A stretch of DNA of 64,000 bases from Thauera sp. (lineage in GTDB: Bacteria; Pseudomonadota; Gammaproteobacteria; Burkholderiales; Rhodocyclaceae): assembly GCA_024235615.1 (NCBI GenBank), contig JACKMB010000003.1, positions 310,001-374,000 on the forward strand, read 5' to 3'. The notes beneath the pieces were generated by a model. It was not told the DNA's origin, ran no database searches, and saw nothing but the letters and a program-made list of their open reading frames with translations. A program made the position numbers and the translations under genes. Of the stretch, positions 44,995 through 64,000 are shown piece after piece. How positions within the stretch are numbered: the first letter of the stretch is position 1; every line of letters begins with the position of its first letter.

Positions 44995-45699
44995 TCAGTG
45001 TGGCCGCCGCACGCCGCCAAGCCGCAGCGGCATCTCCGCGGCGGACAGGCGCTCTTCCTGTCCCTCGCCGATGTGCTCCTCGTCCTGGTCGATGAAATCG
45101 ATCTCGAGAACCTCGAGCAGTTGGCGGGCGACGGCGCGGCAGGCGTTGGCGAGCGGGGTGGGCAGCTGTTCGGGGAGCTGCTTCTGCAGCAGCAGCTTGG
45201 TCGACGAGAGCGCATTGACCGGGCGCAGGATGCGGTGACGGTGGGCGCCCAGCAGGCGCGCCACGCTGCGGTCCGCGGCGTCGCGCTGCCAGGGGTTGGT
45301 CGGCCACTGCGTGGGAATTGCGTAGGCGCGCGGGAACATCTTGAGGTCGCGCAGCACGGTTCGGATGTCTTCGTGTGACTCGCGGAAGGGCAGCAGCACG
45401 AGGTCGGAGAGCGCATAGAGCTTGCGGTCCATCTCGGTGCGGTTGCCGCCGCCGTCGATCACGCCGATCCAGTTCTCCAGCGTGCGCAGCTTGTCGACCA
45501 CCTTGGTCAGCGAGTCGCGGGTGCGCGCGTCGGCCAGCACATAGCGCCGACCGGCGGGAATCAGCGGCTCGCGCGAGGTGTCGGTGAGCACGCAGGCGGC
45601 ACGCTGGCCGAGGAGGCCGAGGCCCTGGCACAGCATGTGCGAGAGGGTCGTCTTGCCGGTACCGCCCTTGTTGCCGATCACGCAGATGATCTCAGCCAT
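44995..45699 (-). CDS. Orphan ParA/MinD-like ATPase
   Basis: This 234-residue ATPase starts with the deviant Walker A NKGGTGKTT (residues 10-18), including the signature lysine K11, as in ParA/MinD proteins. The Walker B region reads VIDGGGN rather than the usual D-x-P form, which is unusual. The C-terminal half is not recognisable, and its end is Glu- and Arg-rich. No ParB, MinC or cargo gene adjoins it; its neighbours are a response regulator and a methyltransferase. It may position a cellular cargo, but the cargo is not known. Confidence 0.78.
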   Translation of the reverse strand: MAEIICVIGNKGGTGKTTLSHMLCQGLGLLGQRAACVLTDTSREPLIPAGRRYVLADARTRDSLTKVVDKLRTLENWIGVIDGGGNRTEMDRKLYALSDLVLLPFRESHEDIRTVLRDLKMFPRAYAIPTQWPTNPWQRDAADRSVARLLGAHRHRILRPVNALSSTKLLLQKQLPEQLPTPLANACRAVARQLLEVLEIDFIDQDEEHIGEGQEERLSAAEMPLRLGGVRRPH

Positions 45700-45798
45700 G
45701 ACGCTTCAGTCCTTTGCACGCAGTCCTTGCATGGCACGGATTATCGGCGCCGTGTGCAAGCGCGTGAGCGCGGAAAAGCACCGCTTCGCGGGGTCAAT

Positions 45799-46554
45799 TC
45801 AGCCGCTTCGGCCTCGTGAGCGCACGCCCATGCGGTAAAGCAGGAGGCGCGTGCCACGGCGGTCGCCGACTTCGATCACCGCGTCCGCTTCGTGGCCGGG
45901 CACTTCGAAGCCGTTGCTGACCAGCATGCTGCCCGGACGCATCTCGGTGCTTGCCTTCGCCCACACCGCGGGCATCGGCACCGGCGACAGGAAGGCGTAC
46001 ACCAGGTCGTAGCCGCTCCAGTCGGGAGAGAAGAGGTCGCCGCGCAGCCATTCGACGTTGGCGTGGCCGCGCAGCAGCAGGCGCCCGATCGCCCAGGTCG
46101 CGGGCGCGAGCTCGATGCCGGTGAAGCGGCAGTCGGGGCGTGCTTGCGCGAGCGGGCGCAGCAGCGCGCCGGTGCCTGCGCCGATGTCCAGCATTCGCGC
46201 CGGGCCTTCTGGCAGGAGCTCCGCCACCGCCGCTGCAGTCGCGCGGTTGCTGAGGTAGAGCGGAACCTGCGTGCGGAAGCTCGTCCAATACACCAGAACG
46301 AGCACGACGAAGCCGCCGAGATACCAGCCCGGGTGGAGGGCTGCGCCATGTGCGATCACGACCAGCGGGAGAAAGCCGAGGTGGATCGGCAGCCACCAGC
46401 GCGCGCTGCGCAAGCCGGCCGCCACCCCGGCTGCGACGAGCGCCTGCGCGCCCACCAGCGGCCACAGTCCCGCGAGGGTGCCGCTGCGTGCGAGCGCGAC
46501 CGCCGCCGCAAGTCCGGCAAGCTGGGCGACGAGGGCCTTGAGGGCAGGGGGCAT
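45799..46554 (-). CDS. Membrane-anchored SAM-dependent methyltransferase
   Basis: This 251-residue protein has three or four hydrophobic segments in its first 93 residues. A class I methyltransferase domain follows, with the SAM-binding motif MLDIGAGTGALL at 121-132. A TGIELAP acidic loop and a DLVYAFLSPVPM segment come after it. The ATG at 46554 is used because GGGAG lies six bases upstream and the first hydrophobic helix starts at once; a longer frame from 46695 adds polar residues. The substrate is unknown; the membrane part suggests a lipid or quinone-like target. It is separated from the ParA-like gene by 99 bases. Confidence 0.75.
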   Translation of the reverse strand: MPPALKALVAQLAGLAAAVALARSGTLAGLWPLVGAQALVAAGVAAGLRSARWWLPIHLGFLPLVVIAHGAALHPGWYLGGFVVLVLVYWTSFRTQVPLYLSNRATAAAVAELLPEGPARMLDIGAGTGALLRPLAQARPDCRFTGIELAPATWAIGRLLLRGHANVEWLRGDLFSPDWSGYDLVYAFLSPVPMPAVWAKASTEMRPGSMLVSNGFEVPGHEADAVIEVGDRRGTRLLLYRMGVRSRGRSG

Positions 46555-46712
46555 GAGCGCTCCCGGGAAAGAAGTCCGAAGCGCTCGATCATAACGCCCC
46601 AAGTGCTCGATCCGTTCGGTCGAGGCCAAGCCGAGGGGGTGGCGTAAGGAGGCGGCCGAAGGGGAGTCAGCGGCCGGCAGGATCGCGCGTGGCAATTTTT
46701 TTACGAAAAGCT

Positions 46713-46741
46713 TTGACTTCTCGTGGGAAGGCCTCTATAGT
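46713..46741 (+). promoter_or_regulatory. Sigma-70 promoter of the tRNA-Tyr/tufA operon
   Basis: TTGACT (46713-46718) and TATAGT (46736-46741) are separated by exactly 17 bases. A GC-rich discriminator (GCGGGGC) follows, and the tRNA-Tyr 5' end lies 17 bases after the -10. An A/T-rich stretch (AATTTTTTTACGAAAA) upstream resembles an UP element. This fits a strong, stringently controlled stable-RNA promoter. Confidence 0.9.
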
Positions 46742-46757
46742 GCGGGGCTTCCCGGAC

Positions 46758-46842
46758 GGAGGGATACCCAAGCGGTCAACGGGATCAGACTGTAAATCTG
46801 ACGGCTCAGCCTTCGAAGGTTCGAATCCTTCTCCCTCCACCA
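46758..46842 (+). tRNA. tRNA-Tyr(GTA)
   Basis: The acceptor stem is GGAGGGA with TCCCTCC, and ACCA is encoded. Anticodon GTA sits in loop CTGTAAA. The long variable arm makes it class II, as for bacterial tyrosine tRNAs. It is 85 bases long and first in the tRNA-tufA transcript. Confidence 0.97.
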
Positions 46843-46955
46843 AGTTTCAGTCGTGCCGCGCTTGTCGCGGTCGATGTGGCAAATGCAGTGACTGGCTGCG
46901 AGTTGTGGTGAGCGCGGAAATCCGCGCAGGTTGGCGAACACAGTTGCAGGCGTGT

Positions 46956-47029
46956 GCGGGTGTAGCTCAATGGTAGAGCAGAAGCCTTCCAAGCTTATGA
47001 CGAGGGTTCGATTCCCTTCACCCGCTCCA
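46956..47029 (+). tRNA. tRNA-Gly(TCC)
   Basis: The acceptor stem is GCGGGTG with CACCCGC and TCCA is encoded. The anticodon loop CTTCCAA gives TCC. It is 74 bases long and lies 113 bases after tRNA-Tyr. Confidence 0.97.
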
Positions 47030-47059
47030 GCATCGCTGCGCTTTGCTCGAGGTTTCGGG

Positions 47060-47134
<75 letters not shown>

Positions 47135-47155
47135 TCCATTTTCTGCCTGGCCTGG

Positions 47156-47192
47156 GCGGCGGCCAACGAGTGTGGTCGCCGCGCCGGTTTTT
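47156..47192 (+). promoter_or_regulatory. Possible attenuator hairpin between tRNA-Thr and tufA
   Basis: A 10-bp stem with one G-T pair forms between GCGGCGGCCA (47156-47165) and TGGTCGCCGC (47173-47182). TTTTT follows at 47188-47192. It could partly terminate transcription coming from the tRNA genes before tufA, or act as an RNA-processing signal. The gap between stem and T run is five bases, so termination may be weak. Confidence 0.4.
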
Positions 47193-47218
47193 CTGGTTCT
47201 GATTTTAAGGATAGCGAT

Positions 47219-48409
47219 ATGGCTAAGGGTAAGTTCGAGCGCACCAAGCCTCACGTCAACGTCGGCACCATCGGCCACGTCGACCATGGCAAGACCACGC
47301 TGACCGCTGCGATCACCACCATCCTGTCGAAGAAGTTCGGCGGCGAGGCGAAGGCCTACGACCAGATCGACGCGGCGCCCGAAGAGAAGGCGCGCGGCAT
47401 CACCATCAACACCGCGCACGTCGAGTACGAGACCGCCACGCGCCACTACGCGCACGTGGACTGCCCGGGTCACGCCGACTACGTGAAGAACATGATCACC
47501 GGTGCCGCCCAGATGGACGGCGCGATCCTGGTGTGCTCGGCCGCGGACGGCCCGATGCCGCAGACCCGCGAGCACATCCTGCTGGCGCGTCAGGTCGGTG
47601 TGCCGTACATCATCGTGTTCCTGAACAAGTGCGACATGGTCGACGACGAGGAACTGCTCGAGCTCGTCGAGATGGAAGTGCGCGAGCTGCTGTCGAAGTA
47701 CGACTTCCCGGGCGACGACATCCCCATCGTCAAGGGTTCGGCGCTGAAGGCGCTCGAGGGCGACCAGTCCGACATCGGCGAGCCGGCGATCTTCCGCCTG
47801 GCCGACGCGCTCGACAGCTACATCCCGACTCCCGAGCGTGCGATCGACAAGCCCTTCCTGCTGCCGATCGAGGACGTGTTCTCGATCTCGGGTCGCGGCA
47901 CCGTGGTGACCGGTCGTGTCGAGCGCGGCATCGTCAAGGTCGGCGAGGAAATCGAGATCGTCGGCATCAAGCCGACCGTCAAGACCACCTGCACCGGCGT
48001 CGAGATGTTCCGCAAGCTGCTCGACCAGGGCCAGGCTGGCGACAACGTGGGCGTGCTGCTGCGCGGCACCAAGCGTGAAGACGTCGAGCGCGGCCAGGTG
48101 CTGTGCAAGCCGGGTTCGATCACCCCGCACACCCACTTCACCGGCGAGATCTACGTGCTGTCGAAGGAAGAGGGTGGTCGTCACACCCCGTTCTTCAACA
48201 ACTACCGTCCGCAGTTCTACTTCCGCACTACCGACGTGACCGGTTCGATCTCGCTGCCCGAAGGCACCGAGATGGTCATGCCGGGCGACAACGTGTCGAT
48301 CACCGTCAAGCTGATCGCCCCGATCGCCATGGAAGAAGGTCTGCGCTTCGCGATCCGTGAAGGCGGCCGCACCGTCGGCGCCGGCGTCGTCGCCAAGATC
48401 ATCGAGTAA
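47219..48409 (+). CDS. tufA: Elongation factor Tu (first copy)
   Basis: EF-Tu delivers aminoacyl-tRNAs to the ribosome. The protein has 396 residues. GHVDHGKT is at 19-26, DCPGHADY is switch II and NKCD the guanine-specificity motif. TAAGGA lies 8-10 bases before the ATG. It follows tRNA-Thr and precedes tRNA-Trp, as in many proteobacteria. The second copy begins at 63849, and the two are identical over most of the part that can be compared. Confidence 0.98.
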   Translation: MAKGKFERTKPHVNVGTIGHVDHGKTTLTAAITTILSKKFGGEAKAYDQIDAAPEEKARGITINTAHVEYETATRHYAHVDCPGHADYVKNMITGAAQMDGAILVCSAADGPMPQTREHILLARQVGVPYIIVFLNKCDMVDDEELLELVEMEVRELLSKYDFPGDDIPIVKGSALKALEGDQSDIGEPAIFRLADALDSYIPTPERAIDKPFLLPIEDVFSISGRGTVVTGRVERGIVKVGEEIEIVGIKPTVKTTCTGVEMFRKLLDQGQAGDNVGVLLRGTKREDVERGQVLCKPGSITPHTHFTGEIYVLSKEEGGRHTPFFNNYRPQFYFRTTDVTGSISLPEGTEMVMPGDNVSITVKLIAPIAMEEGLRFAIREGGRTVGAGVVAKIIE

Positions 48410-48430
48410 GTACTCGATCATTGCCAGTCA

Positions 48431-48452
48431 GGCGCGCCCGTTCGGGCGCGCC
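48431..48452 (+). promoter_or_regulatory. Hairpin between tufA and tRNA-Trp
   Basis: A perfect 9-bp stem GGCGCGCCC/GGGCGCGCC with a GTTC loop lies 21 bases after the tufA stop. There is no T run after it, so it is more likely a processing or mRNA-end structure than an intrinsic terminator. tRNA-Trp begins 16 bases later. Confidence 0.55.
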
Positions 48453-48468
48453 TAGCAGTGTCCGCTGC

Positions 48469-48544
48469 AGGGGTATAGCTCAACTGGCAGAGCGTCGGTC
48501 TCCAAAACCGAAGGTTGGGGGTTCGATTCCCTCTGCCCCTGCCA
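48469..48544 (+). tRNA. tRNA-Trp(CCA)
   Basis: The acceptor stem is AGGGGTA with TGCCCCT (one G-T-type pair), followed by encoded GCCA. The anticodon loop CTCCAAA gives CCA. It is 76 bases long and lies between tufA and secE, a conserved position. Confidence 0.97.
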
Positions 48545-48568
48545 ATATTTTCCGGGTGTTCATCCGCA

Positions 48569-48916
48569 ATGGCCGATAAGTTGAAATTTGCGCTGGCGCT
48601 GGCACTGTTGGCAGCCGGCGTAGTCGGCTTCTATGTGCTCGCCGAGCAGCCGCTCGTGTTGCGCGTGCTTTCCGTGCTCGCAGGCGTGGGCGCGGGTGTC
48701 GCGGTCGCCGCCCTGTCCGAGCCGGGTCGCCGCTTCATCGGCTTCGCCCGCGAATCGGTCACCGAGACCAAGAAGGTCGTTTGGCCGAGCCGGAAGGAAA
48801 CCACGCAGACCACGGGTCTGGTGTTCGTCTTCGCGGTGGTCATGGCGCTCTTCCTCTGGCTGACGGACAAGAGCCTGGAATGGGTCCTGTACGACCTCGT
48901 TCTGGGTTGGAAGTGA
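48569..48916 (+). CDS. secE: Preprotein translocase subunit SecE
   Basis: SecE clamps SecY in the Sec translocon. This is the longer three-helix form (115 residues), with helices at about 5-24, 31-48 and 83-104. The conserved amphipathic stretch [21 protein letters not shown] precedes the last helix; its core [10 protein letters not shown] is intact. The ATG is 24 bases after tRNA-Trp. nusG starts one base after its stop. Confidence 0.96.
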   Translation: MADKLKFALALALLAAGVVGFYVLAEQPLVLRVLSVLAGVGAGVAVAALSEPGRRFIGFARESVTETKKVVWPSRKETTQTTGLVFVFAVVMALFLWLTDKSLEWVLYDLVLGWK

Positions 48917-48917
48917 T

Positions 48918-49451
48918 ATGAGCAAGCGTTGGTATGTGGTTCACGCCTATTCGGGCTTCGAGAAGTCCGTTCAGCGCGCGCTGATCGATCGCGTCAACCG
49001 TTCCGGGATGCAGGACAGCTTCGGCCAGATCCTGGTTCCGGTCGAAGAGGTGATCGAGATGCGTGGCGGTCAGAAGACCGTCACCGAGCGCAAGTTCTTC
49101 CCGGGCTACGTGCTCGTCGAGATGGAAATGAACGACGAGTCCTGGCACCTGGTGAAGTCCACGCCCAAGGTGACCGGCTTTGTCGGCGGTACTGCGAACA
49201 AGCCCGCTCCGATCTCCGACAAGGAGGTCGAGAAGATCATGCAGCAGATGCAGGAGGGTGTGGAGAAGCCGCGCCCGAAGGTGCTGTTCGAGATTGGCGA
49301 GGTCGTTCGCGTCAAGGAAGGGCCTTTCACGGACTTCCATGGCAGCGTCGAGGATGCAAATTACGAGAAGAACAAGCTGCGCGTGTCGGTGACCATCTTC
49401 GGTCGCGCCACGCCGGTCGAGCTCGATTTCGCCCAGGTCGAGAAAACCTGA
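48918..49451 (+). CDS. nusG: Transcription termination/antitermination factor NusG
   Basis: NusG binds RNA polymerase to suppress pausing, and it contacts Rho or ribosomal protein S10 (NusE). The protein has 177 residues. The N-terminal NGN domain begins [18 protein letters not shown], and the C-terminal KOW domain has [16 protein letters not shown]. It is coupled to secE with one base between the stop and the ATG. The rplK gene follows after a structured 102-base gap. Confidence 0.97.
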   Translation: MSKRWYVVHAYSGFEKSVQRALIDRVNRSGMQDSFGQILVPVEEVIEMRGGQKTVTERKFFPGYVLVEMEMNDESWHLVKSTPKVTGFVGGTANKPAPISDKEVEKIMQQMQEGVEKPRPKVLFEIGEVVRVKEGPFTDFHGSVEDANYEKNKLRVSVTIFGRATPVELDFAQVEKT

Positions 49452-49458
49452 GCAACAC

Positions 49459-49524
49459 GGCAGGCCGCAGGCCTGCCGCAGCCCGTTCACGCGGGCAATG
49501 CGAGGAGCGCCGGGAATCCGGTGC
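49459..49524 (+). promoter_or_regulatory. Structured rplK leader (candidate L1 autoregulatory site)
   Basis: Two hairpins lie between nusG and rplK. The first is CGGCAGGCC-GCA-GGCCTGCCG (49459-49479), a perfect 9-bp stem. The second pairs AGCGCCGG with CCGGTGCGCT around 49506-49527. In E. coli ribosomal protein L1 binds the rplK leader to repress both genes; the second hairpin is the better candidate. Binding has not been shown here. Confidence 0.5.
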
Positions 49525-49553
49525 GCTAACACTCATCACAGGAGCATGCCTAG

Positions 49554-49985
49554 ATGGCAAAGAAGATCACTGGCTACATCAAGCTGCAGGTTCCGGCCGG
49601 AAAGGCCAACCCCAGCCCCCCGATCGGTCCGGCGCTCGGTCAGCGCGGCCTGAACATCATGGAATTCTGCAAGGCGTTCAACGCCAAGACGCAGGGCCTG
49701 GAGCCCGGTCTGCCGATTCCGGTGGTGATCACTGCCTTCGCCGACAAGTCCTTCACGTTCATCATGAAGACGCCGCCGGCCACGATCCTGATCAAGAAGG
49801 CTGCCGGCATCCAGAAGGGTTCCGCGAAGCCGCACACCGACAAGGTGGGCAAGATCACTCGTGCCCAGGTCGAGGACATCGCCAAGGCCAAGCAGCCGGA
49901 CCTCACCGCTGCCGACCTCGAAGCCGCCGTGCGCACCATCGCCGGTTCCGCCCGCAGCATGGGCATCACCGTGGAGGGCCTGTAA
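49554..49985 (+). CDS. rplK: 50S ribosomal protein L11
   Basis: L11 is part of the GTPase-associated centre of the large subunit. The protein has 143 residues, the normal length, and starts with [21 protein letters not shown], whose core [10 protein letters not shown] is intact. The C-terminal RNA-binding domain ends [13 protein letters not shown]. Its stop lies two bases before the rplA start. Confidence 0.98.
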   Translation: MAKKITGYIKLQVPAGKANPSPPIGPALGQRGLNIMEFCKAFNAKTQGLEPGLPIPVVITAFADKSFTFIMKTPPATILIKKAAGIQKGSAKPHTDKVGKITRAQVEDIAKAKQPDLTAADLEAAVRTIAGSARSMGITVEGL

Positions 49986-49987
49986 TC

Positions 49988-50686
49988 ATGGCGAAGCTGT
50001 CCAAGCGAGTTCAGGCGCTGCGCGCCAAGGTTGACCGCAATCAGGCCTATCCGGTCGCCGACGCCCTGCGTCTGGTGAAGGAGTGCGCCACGGCCAAGTT
50101 CGACGAGTCGATCGATATCGCCGTGAACCTCGGCGTCGATGCACGCAAGTCCGACCAGGTCGTCCGTGGTTCGGTCGTGCTGCCCGCCGGTACCGGCAAG
50201 TCGGTTCGTGTCGCCGTGTTCGCCCAGGGCGACAAGGCCGAGGCCGCCCGCGCCGCCGGCGCCGAAGTCGTTGGCTTCGACGACCTCGCCGAGCAGGTCA
50301 AGGCCGGCAACCTCAACTTCGACGTCTGCATCGCGACCCCCGACGCCATGCGCGTGGTCGGCCAGCTCGGCCAGATCCTCGGTCCGCGCGGCCTGATGCC
50401 GAACCCCAAGGTCGGCACGGTCACCATGGACGTTGCCACCGCGGTCAAGAACGCCAAGGCGGGTCAGGTCCAGTACCGCACCGACAAGGCGGGCCTGGTG
50501 CACGCCACCATCGGCCGCGCCTCGTTCGAGGTCGATGCCCTGCAGCAGAACCTGTCCGCCTTCATCGATGCCCTGGTCAAGGCCAAGCCGGCCGCCGCCA
50601 AGGGGATCTACCTGCGCCGCATCGCCGTCTCCAGCACCATGGGTGCCGGCGTGCGCGTGGAGCCGGGCAGCCTCAACCCTGCCTGA
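49988..50686 (+). CDS. rplA: 50S ribosomal protein L1
   Basis: L1 forms the mobile stalk at the ribosome E site and represses its own operon by binding the rplK leader. The protein has 232 residues, with start [13 protein letters not shown] and the conserved [10 protein letters not shown] stretch near residue 136. The ATG at 49988 lies two bases after the rplK stop. Confidence 0.98.
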   Translation: MAKLSKRVQALRAKVDRNQAYPVADALRLVKECATAKFDESIDIAVNLGVDARKSDQVVRGSVVLPAGTGKSVRVAVFAQGDKAEAARAAGAEVVGFDDLAEQVKAGNLNFDVCIATPDAMRVVGQLGQILGPRGLMPNPKVGTVTMDVATAVKNAKAGQVQYRTDKAGLVHATIGRASFEVDALQQNLSAFIDALVKAKPAAAKGIYLRRIAVSSTMGAGVRVEPGSLNPA

Positions 50687-50695
50687 TTGCCAGGA

Positions 50696-50937
50696 CGCCC
50701 GCGAAAGGCGGGCGCTCCGACGAACTTTGAGCCGTAGCCGCCCGTCCGGGGCTGCGGATCGTCAAAGACCGCAGGTGTGGCCCCGGCCAGGGGCTGCTTA
50801 AGCATGTGAATGGCCTGCGCAGACGGTGTGCTCAGAACAGGATTTGGCCGGCAAGCCGGCTGCGCTCCTGATCCAGGTCGCCGTGGGTGCGAGCCGCGCG
50901 AGCGGTTCGCGTGTTGACTTGAAAGGAGGAAAGACCT
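50696..50937 (+). promoter_or_regulatory. L10 leader region
   Basis: The 251-base gap before rplJ is a structured leader. It starts with a hairpin CGCCCGC-GAAAG-GCGGGCG (50696-50714) and contains a GGCCCC/GGGGCT pairing near 50780-50800. It ends with AAAGGAGGAAAG before the GTG. Leaders at this place bind the L10-L12 complex to control rplJL translation. The full fold was not computed here. Confidence 0.65.
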
Positions 50938-51441
50938 GTGGGTCTCAATCTCGATGACAAGAAAGCCGTAGTGGCTGAGGTGTCGGCACAAGTGGCCAAC
51001 GCCCAGACGATCGCGGTGGCCGAGTATCGCGGCATTGCGGTGGGCGACCTCACCGCGCTGCGTGCCAAGGCCCGCGAGTCTGGCGTGTATCTGCGCGTGC
51101 TGAAGAACACCCTGGTCCGTCGCGCCATCGCCGGTACCCCGTTCGAGGGCCTGGCGGCCGATCTGACCGGTCCGCTGATCTATGGCATTTCGACCGATCC
51201 GGTCGCTGCCGCCAAGGTGCTGAACGACTTCGCCAAGGGCAACGACAAGATCGTGCTGCGTGCCGGTTCCTACGCGGGCAACACGCTCGACAAGGCCGGT
51301 GTGCAGGCGCTCGCCTCGATCCCGAGCCGTGAAGAGCTGCTCGCCAAGCTGCTGGGCGTCATGCAGGCGCCGGTCTCCGGCTTCGCCGGTGCCCTCGCCG
51401 CCCTCGCCAAGAAGCGCGAGGAAGAAGGCGCTGCCGCCTGA
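50938..51441 (+). CDS. rplJ: 50S ribosomal protein L10
   Basis: L10 anchors the L7/L12 dimers on the ribosome. The protein has 167 residues. The GTG start has a strong AAAGGAGG site eight bases before it. The N-terminal RNA-binding domain includes VAEYRGI and LKNTLVRRA, and the C-terminal helix that holds L12 ends [16 protein letters not shown]. It is regulated through the leader described above. Confidence 0.97.
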   Translation: MGLNLDDKKAVVAEVSAQVANAQTIAVAEYRGIAVGDLTALRAKARESGVYLRVLKNTLVRRAIAGTPFEGLAADLTGPLIYGISTDPVAAAKVLNDFAKGNDKIVLRAGSYAGNTLDKAGVQALASIPSREELLAKLLGVMQAPVSGFAGALAALAKKREEEGAAA

Positions 51442-51498
51442 TCGCAGCCTTCCGCTACGAAAATTTTCGCAAGATTATCGATTCTGGAGTGATTTGAA

Positions 51499-51873
51499 AT
51501 GGCAATCAGCAAAGAAGACATCCTGGAAGCCGTCGCCGGCATGACCGTGATGGAACTGAACGACCTGGTCAAGGCGTTCGAAGAGAAGTTCGGCGTGTCC
51601 GCCGCCTCGCTGGCCGTGGCTGCCCCGGGCGCCGGCGCCGCTGCCGCCCCGGTTGAAGAGAAGACCGAGTTCGACGTCGTGCTGCTGGAAGCCGGCGCCA
51701 AGAAGGTCGAAGTCATCAAGGTCGTCCGTGCCGCCACCGGCCTGGGCCTGAAGGAAGCCAAGGATGTGGTCGACGGCGCGCCGAAGACCGTGAAGGAAGG
51801 CGCTCCGAAGGCCGACGCCGAGGCGCTGAAGAAGCAACTGGAAGAAGCTGGCGCGAAGGTCGAAATCAAGTAA
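51499..51873 (+). CDS. rplL: 50S ribosomal protein L7/L12
   Basis: L12 dimers recruit translation GTPases. The protein has 124 residues: an N-terminal dimerisation domain, an Ala/Gly/Pro hinge (residues about 34-51) and a C-terminal domain with [33 protein letters not shown] lies before the ATG. Confidence 0.98.
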   Translation: MAISKEDILEAVAGMTVMELNDLVKAFEEKFGVSAASLAVAAPGAGAAAAPVEEKTEFDVVLLEAGAKKVEVIKVVRAATGLGLKEAKDVVDGAPKTVKEGAPKADAEALKKQLEEAGAKVEIK

Positions 51874-51891
51874 TATTCGACTTCCCAGCGG

Positions 51892-51920
51892 GGCTGGCAC
51901 TCTTCGGAGTGCCGGCCCTT
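51892..51920 (+). terminator. Attenuator-like hairpin between rplL and rpoB
   Basis: An 11-bp stem GGCTGGCACTC/GAGTGCCGGCC with one T-G pair and a TTCG loop (51892-51917) is followed by CTTTCGTGC. It matches the partial terminator known between rplL and rpoB in E. coli, which keeps polymerase subunit levels below ribosomal protein levels. The T tract is short, consistent with read-through. Confidence 0.75.
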
Positions 51921-52083
51921 TCGTGCTTTGTAATCGAGAACGCGGCCGGTTCCGCGCTCCTCGATGGCAGGCCAGAGCGTTTGCCGACCTTCCGGCCGGG
52001 TTTGCAGTCAGTCTGCAGGCTGCCGGAAACGCCCGAACGTTGTGTCCTGTCTTTCCGATGTTAGCCCTCTAGCCGGAGCATCC

Positions 52084-56217
<4,134 letters not shown>

Positions 56218-56302
56218 GCGTCGCGATTTCCTGCCCGTCCCCTGCCTGCGATTGAATCCCGGGGCCGCCGCGAACGATGTGGCGGCCCGGATGGAGTGAA
56301 CC

Positions 56303-60573
<4,271 letters not shown>

Positions 60574-60577
<4 letters not shown>

Positions 60578-60603
60578 CTTTTCGGACAGTCTCGGACTAA
60601 ACT
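60574..60603 (+). promoter_or_regulatory. Sigma-70 promoter of the str operon
   Basis: TTGACT (60574-60579) and TAAACT (60598-60603) are 18 bases apart. The -35 box overlaps the rpoC stop (TGA 60575-60577). The predicted start lies about 100 bases before rpsL and leaves a structured leader. No strong terminator lies between rpoC and this promoter, so read-through from rpoBC is likely too. Confidence 0.8.
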
Positions 60604-60660
60604 CCGGCCTCTTTTTTGTGGGCTGACCAATCGTAGTCAGTCTCAGCCGGAATAATCCGC

Positions 60661-60689
60661 CCGCGGCGGCCCATGGTGGGCTGCCGCGG
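60661..60689 (+). promoter_or_regulatory. rpsL leader hairpin
   Basis: A 13-bp stem with one G-T pair joins CCGCGGCGGCCCA (60661-60673) to TGGGCTGCCGCGG (60677-60689) over a TGG loop. It lies 22 bases before the rpsL ATG. A weaker pairing GGCTGA/TCAGCC lies at 60621-60647. It is not followed by a T run. In E. coli, S7 control of the str operon acts at the rpsL-rpsG gap, so this structure would be a different control point or a stability element. Confidence 0.7.
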
Positions 60690-60711
60690 TCTTATGGGAA
60701 ATTCTTAAGCT

Positions 60712-61089
60712 ATGCCAACAATCAATCAGCTTGTTCGCAAGCCGCGCCAACTGGAAGTTGCCAAGAGCAAGGTTCCGGCCCTCGAGGCTTGCCCGCAGAA
60801 GCGCGGCGTCTGCACCCGCGTCTACACCACGACCCCGAAGAAGCCGAACTCGGCGCTGCGTAAGGTCGCCAAGGTGCGCCTGACCAACGGTTTCGAGGTC
60901 ATCTCGTACATCGGTGGCGAGGGTCACAACCTGCAGGAGCACTCGGTCGTGCTGATCCGCGGCGGTCGTGTGAAGGACCTTCCGGGTGTGCGTTACCACA
61001 TCGTCCGTGGTTCGCTCGACCTCCAGGGCGTCAAGGATCGCAAGCAGTCGCGCTCGAAGTACGGTGCCAAGCGCCCGAAGAAAGCCTGA
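60712..61089 (+). CDS. rpsL: 30S ribosomal protein S12
   Basis: S12 sits at the decoding centre and affects accuracy. The protein has 125 residues. The streptomycin-relevant lysines are wild type (K43 in [13 protein letters not shown]88 in GGRVKDLPG), so no rpsL-type resistance is predicted. The ATG follows GGGAAATTC weakly. The rpsG gene follows after 33 bases. Confidence 0.98.
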   Translation: MPTINQLVRKPRQLEVAKSKVPALEACPQKRGVCTRVYTTTPKKPNSALRKVAKVRLTNGFEVISYIGGEGHNLQEHSVVLIRGGRVKDLPGVRYHIVRGSLDLQGVKDRKQSRSKYGAKRPKKA

Positions 61090-61110
61090 TTGTTGGTCAC
61101 AGAAATTTAG

Positions 61111-61593
<483 letters not shown>

Positions 61594-61700
61594 TTTCCTT
61601 CGGTGGCGGTTTCTCGGGCCCTGCGAAGGGCTCGATTGTTTTCTAACGCAAGAATTCGTTCAGCGTGCCAAAAGCGCGCACAACAGAAGGCAGGTATAAC

Positions 61701-63800
<2,100 letters not shown>

Positions 63801-63848
63801 CCCAGACCGCAACCTTATTCAGCAACCTCAACTCAAGGACCCGAGAAC

Positions 63849-64000
63849 ATGGCGAAGGGTAAGTTCGAACGTACCAAACCGCACGTCAACGTCGGCACCA
63901 TCGGCCACGTCGACCATGGCAAGACCACGCTGACCGCTGCGATCACCACCATCCTGTCGAAGAAGTTCGGCGGCGAGGCGAAGGCCTACGACCAGATCGA
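63849..64000 (+). CDS. tufB: Elongation factor Tu (second copy), 5' part only
   Basis: The first 50 codons are inside the window and the gene runs off the end. The GHVDHGKT loop is present. Compared with tufA, it has five synonymous changes in the first 11 codons and none in the next 119 bases. CAAGGACCCGAG precedes the ATG. It is the last gene of the str operon. Confidence 0.97.
   Translation, partial: MAKGKFERTKPHVNVGTIGHVDHGKTTLTAAITTILSKKFGGEAKAYDQI

Noticed and set aside
48431-48452. Intrinsic terminator after tufA
   Set aside because: The stem is perfect but no T run follows, so it was kept only as a hairpin of unknown role.

Overview
The window is high-GC chromosomal DNA from a betaproteobacterium, most likely in the Rhodocyclales (Thauera/Azoarcus-like). 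This rests on gene order (ispG-hisS-yfgM-bamB-der-hfq-hflX-hflK-hflC-hisZ-purA-rnr-rlmB, and tufA-trpT-secE-nusG-rplKAJL-rpoBC directly followed by rpsL-rpsG-fusA-tufB) and on protein character (HisZ, IcmF, a PhaM-like protein, a branched-chain ABC transporter flanked by acyl-CoA ligase genes). The genus is an inference. No phage, plasmid, insertion sequence or CRISPR was found.

Bases 1-16150 hold a dense plus-strand housekeeping block: isoprenoid synthesis (ispG, 3' part only), histidyl-tRNA synthetase, outer-membrane assembly (YfgM, BamB), ribosome and RNA factors (Der, Hfq, HflX, RNase R, RlmB), the HflKC membrane complex, HisZ and PurA. Two nearly identical tRNA-Leu(CAG) genes, each with its own terminator, interrupt it on the minus strand. 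Bases 16490-25860 hold a minus-strand hybrid kinase/response regulator pair, an AraC-type regulator and the B12-dependent fused mutase IcmF. The gaps here are packed with a palindromic repeat family.

Bases 25950-31720 carry a MotA/ExbB-like plus MotB/OmpA-like membrane motor pair (minus strand), then a porin-like, binding-protein-like and diguanylate cyclase gene row (plus strand). Bases 31915-41590 are a catabolic row: acyl-CoA synthetase, LivG, LivH, LivM, LivK-type binding protein, LivF, a PaaK-like ligase with a degenerate nucleotide loop, and an alpha-methylacyl-CoA racemase with its catalytic triad spacing intact. Together these suggest uptake, CoA activation and processing of an aromatic or branched carboxylate. 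Bases 41740-46560 hold a PhaM-like granule protein, a second sensor kinase with a degenerate receiver divergent from a LuxR-type regulator, an orphan ParA-like ATPase and a membrane methyltransferase.

Bases 46700-64000 are the translation/transcription superoperon: tRNA-Tyr, tRNA-Gly, tRNA-Thr, tufA, tRNA-Trp, secE, nusG, rplK, rplA, rplJ, rplL, rpoB, rpoC, then the str operon rpsL, rpsG, fusA and the start of tufB, which the window end cuts.

No complete new defence or biosynthetic system is evident. The strongest unusual signals are the REPIN-like repeat family, with two stem versions related by a base-pair flip and a 162-bp triple tandem array; the overlap of a consensus tRNA-Leu promoter with the rnr start; the ZorAB-like motor pair; the porin/binding-protein/cyclase cassette; and several leader hairpins in ribosomal operons.
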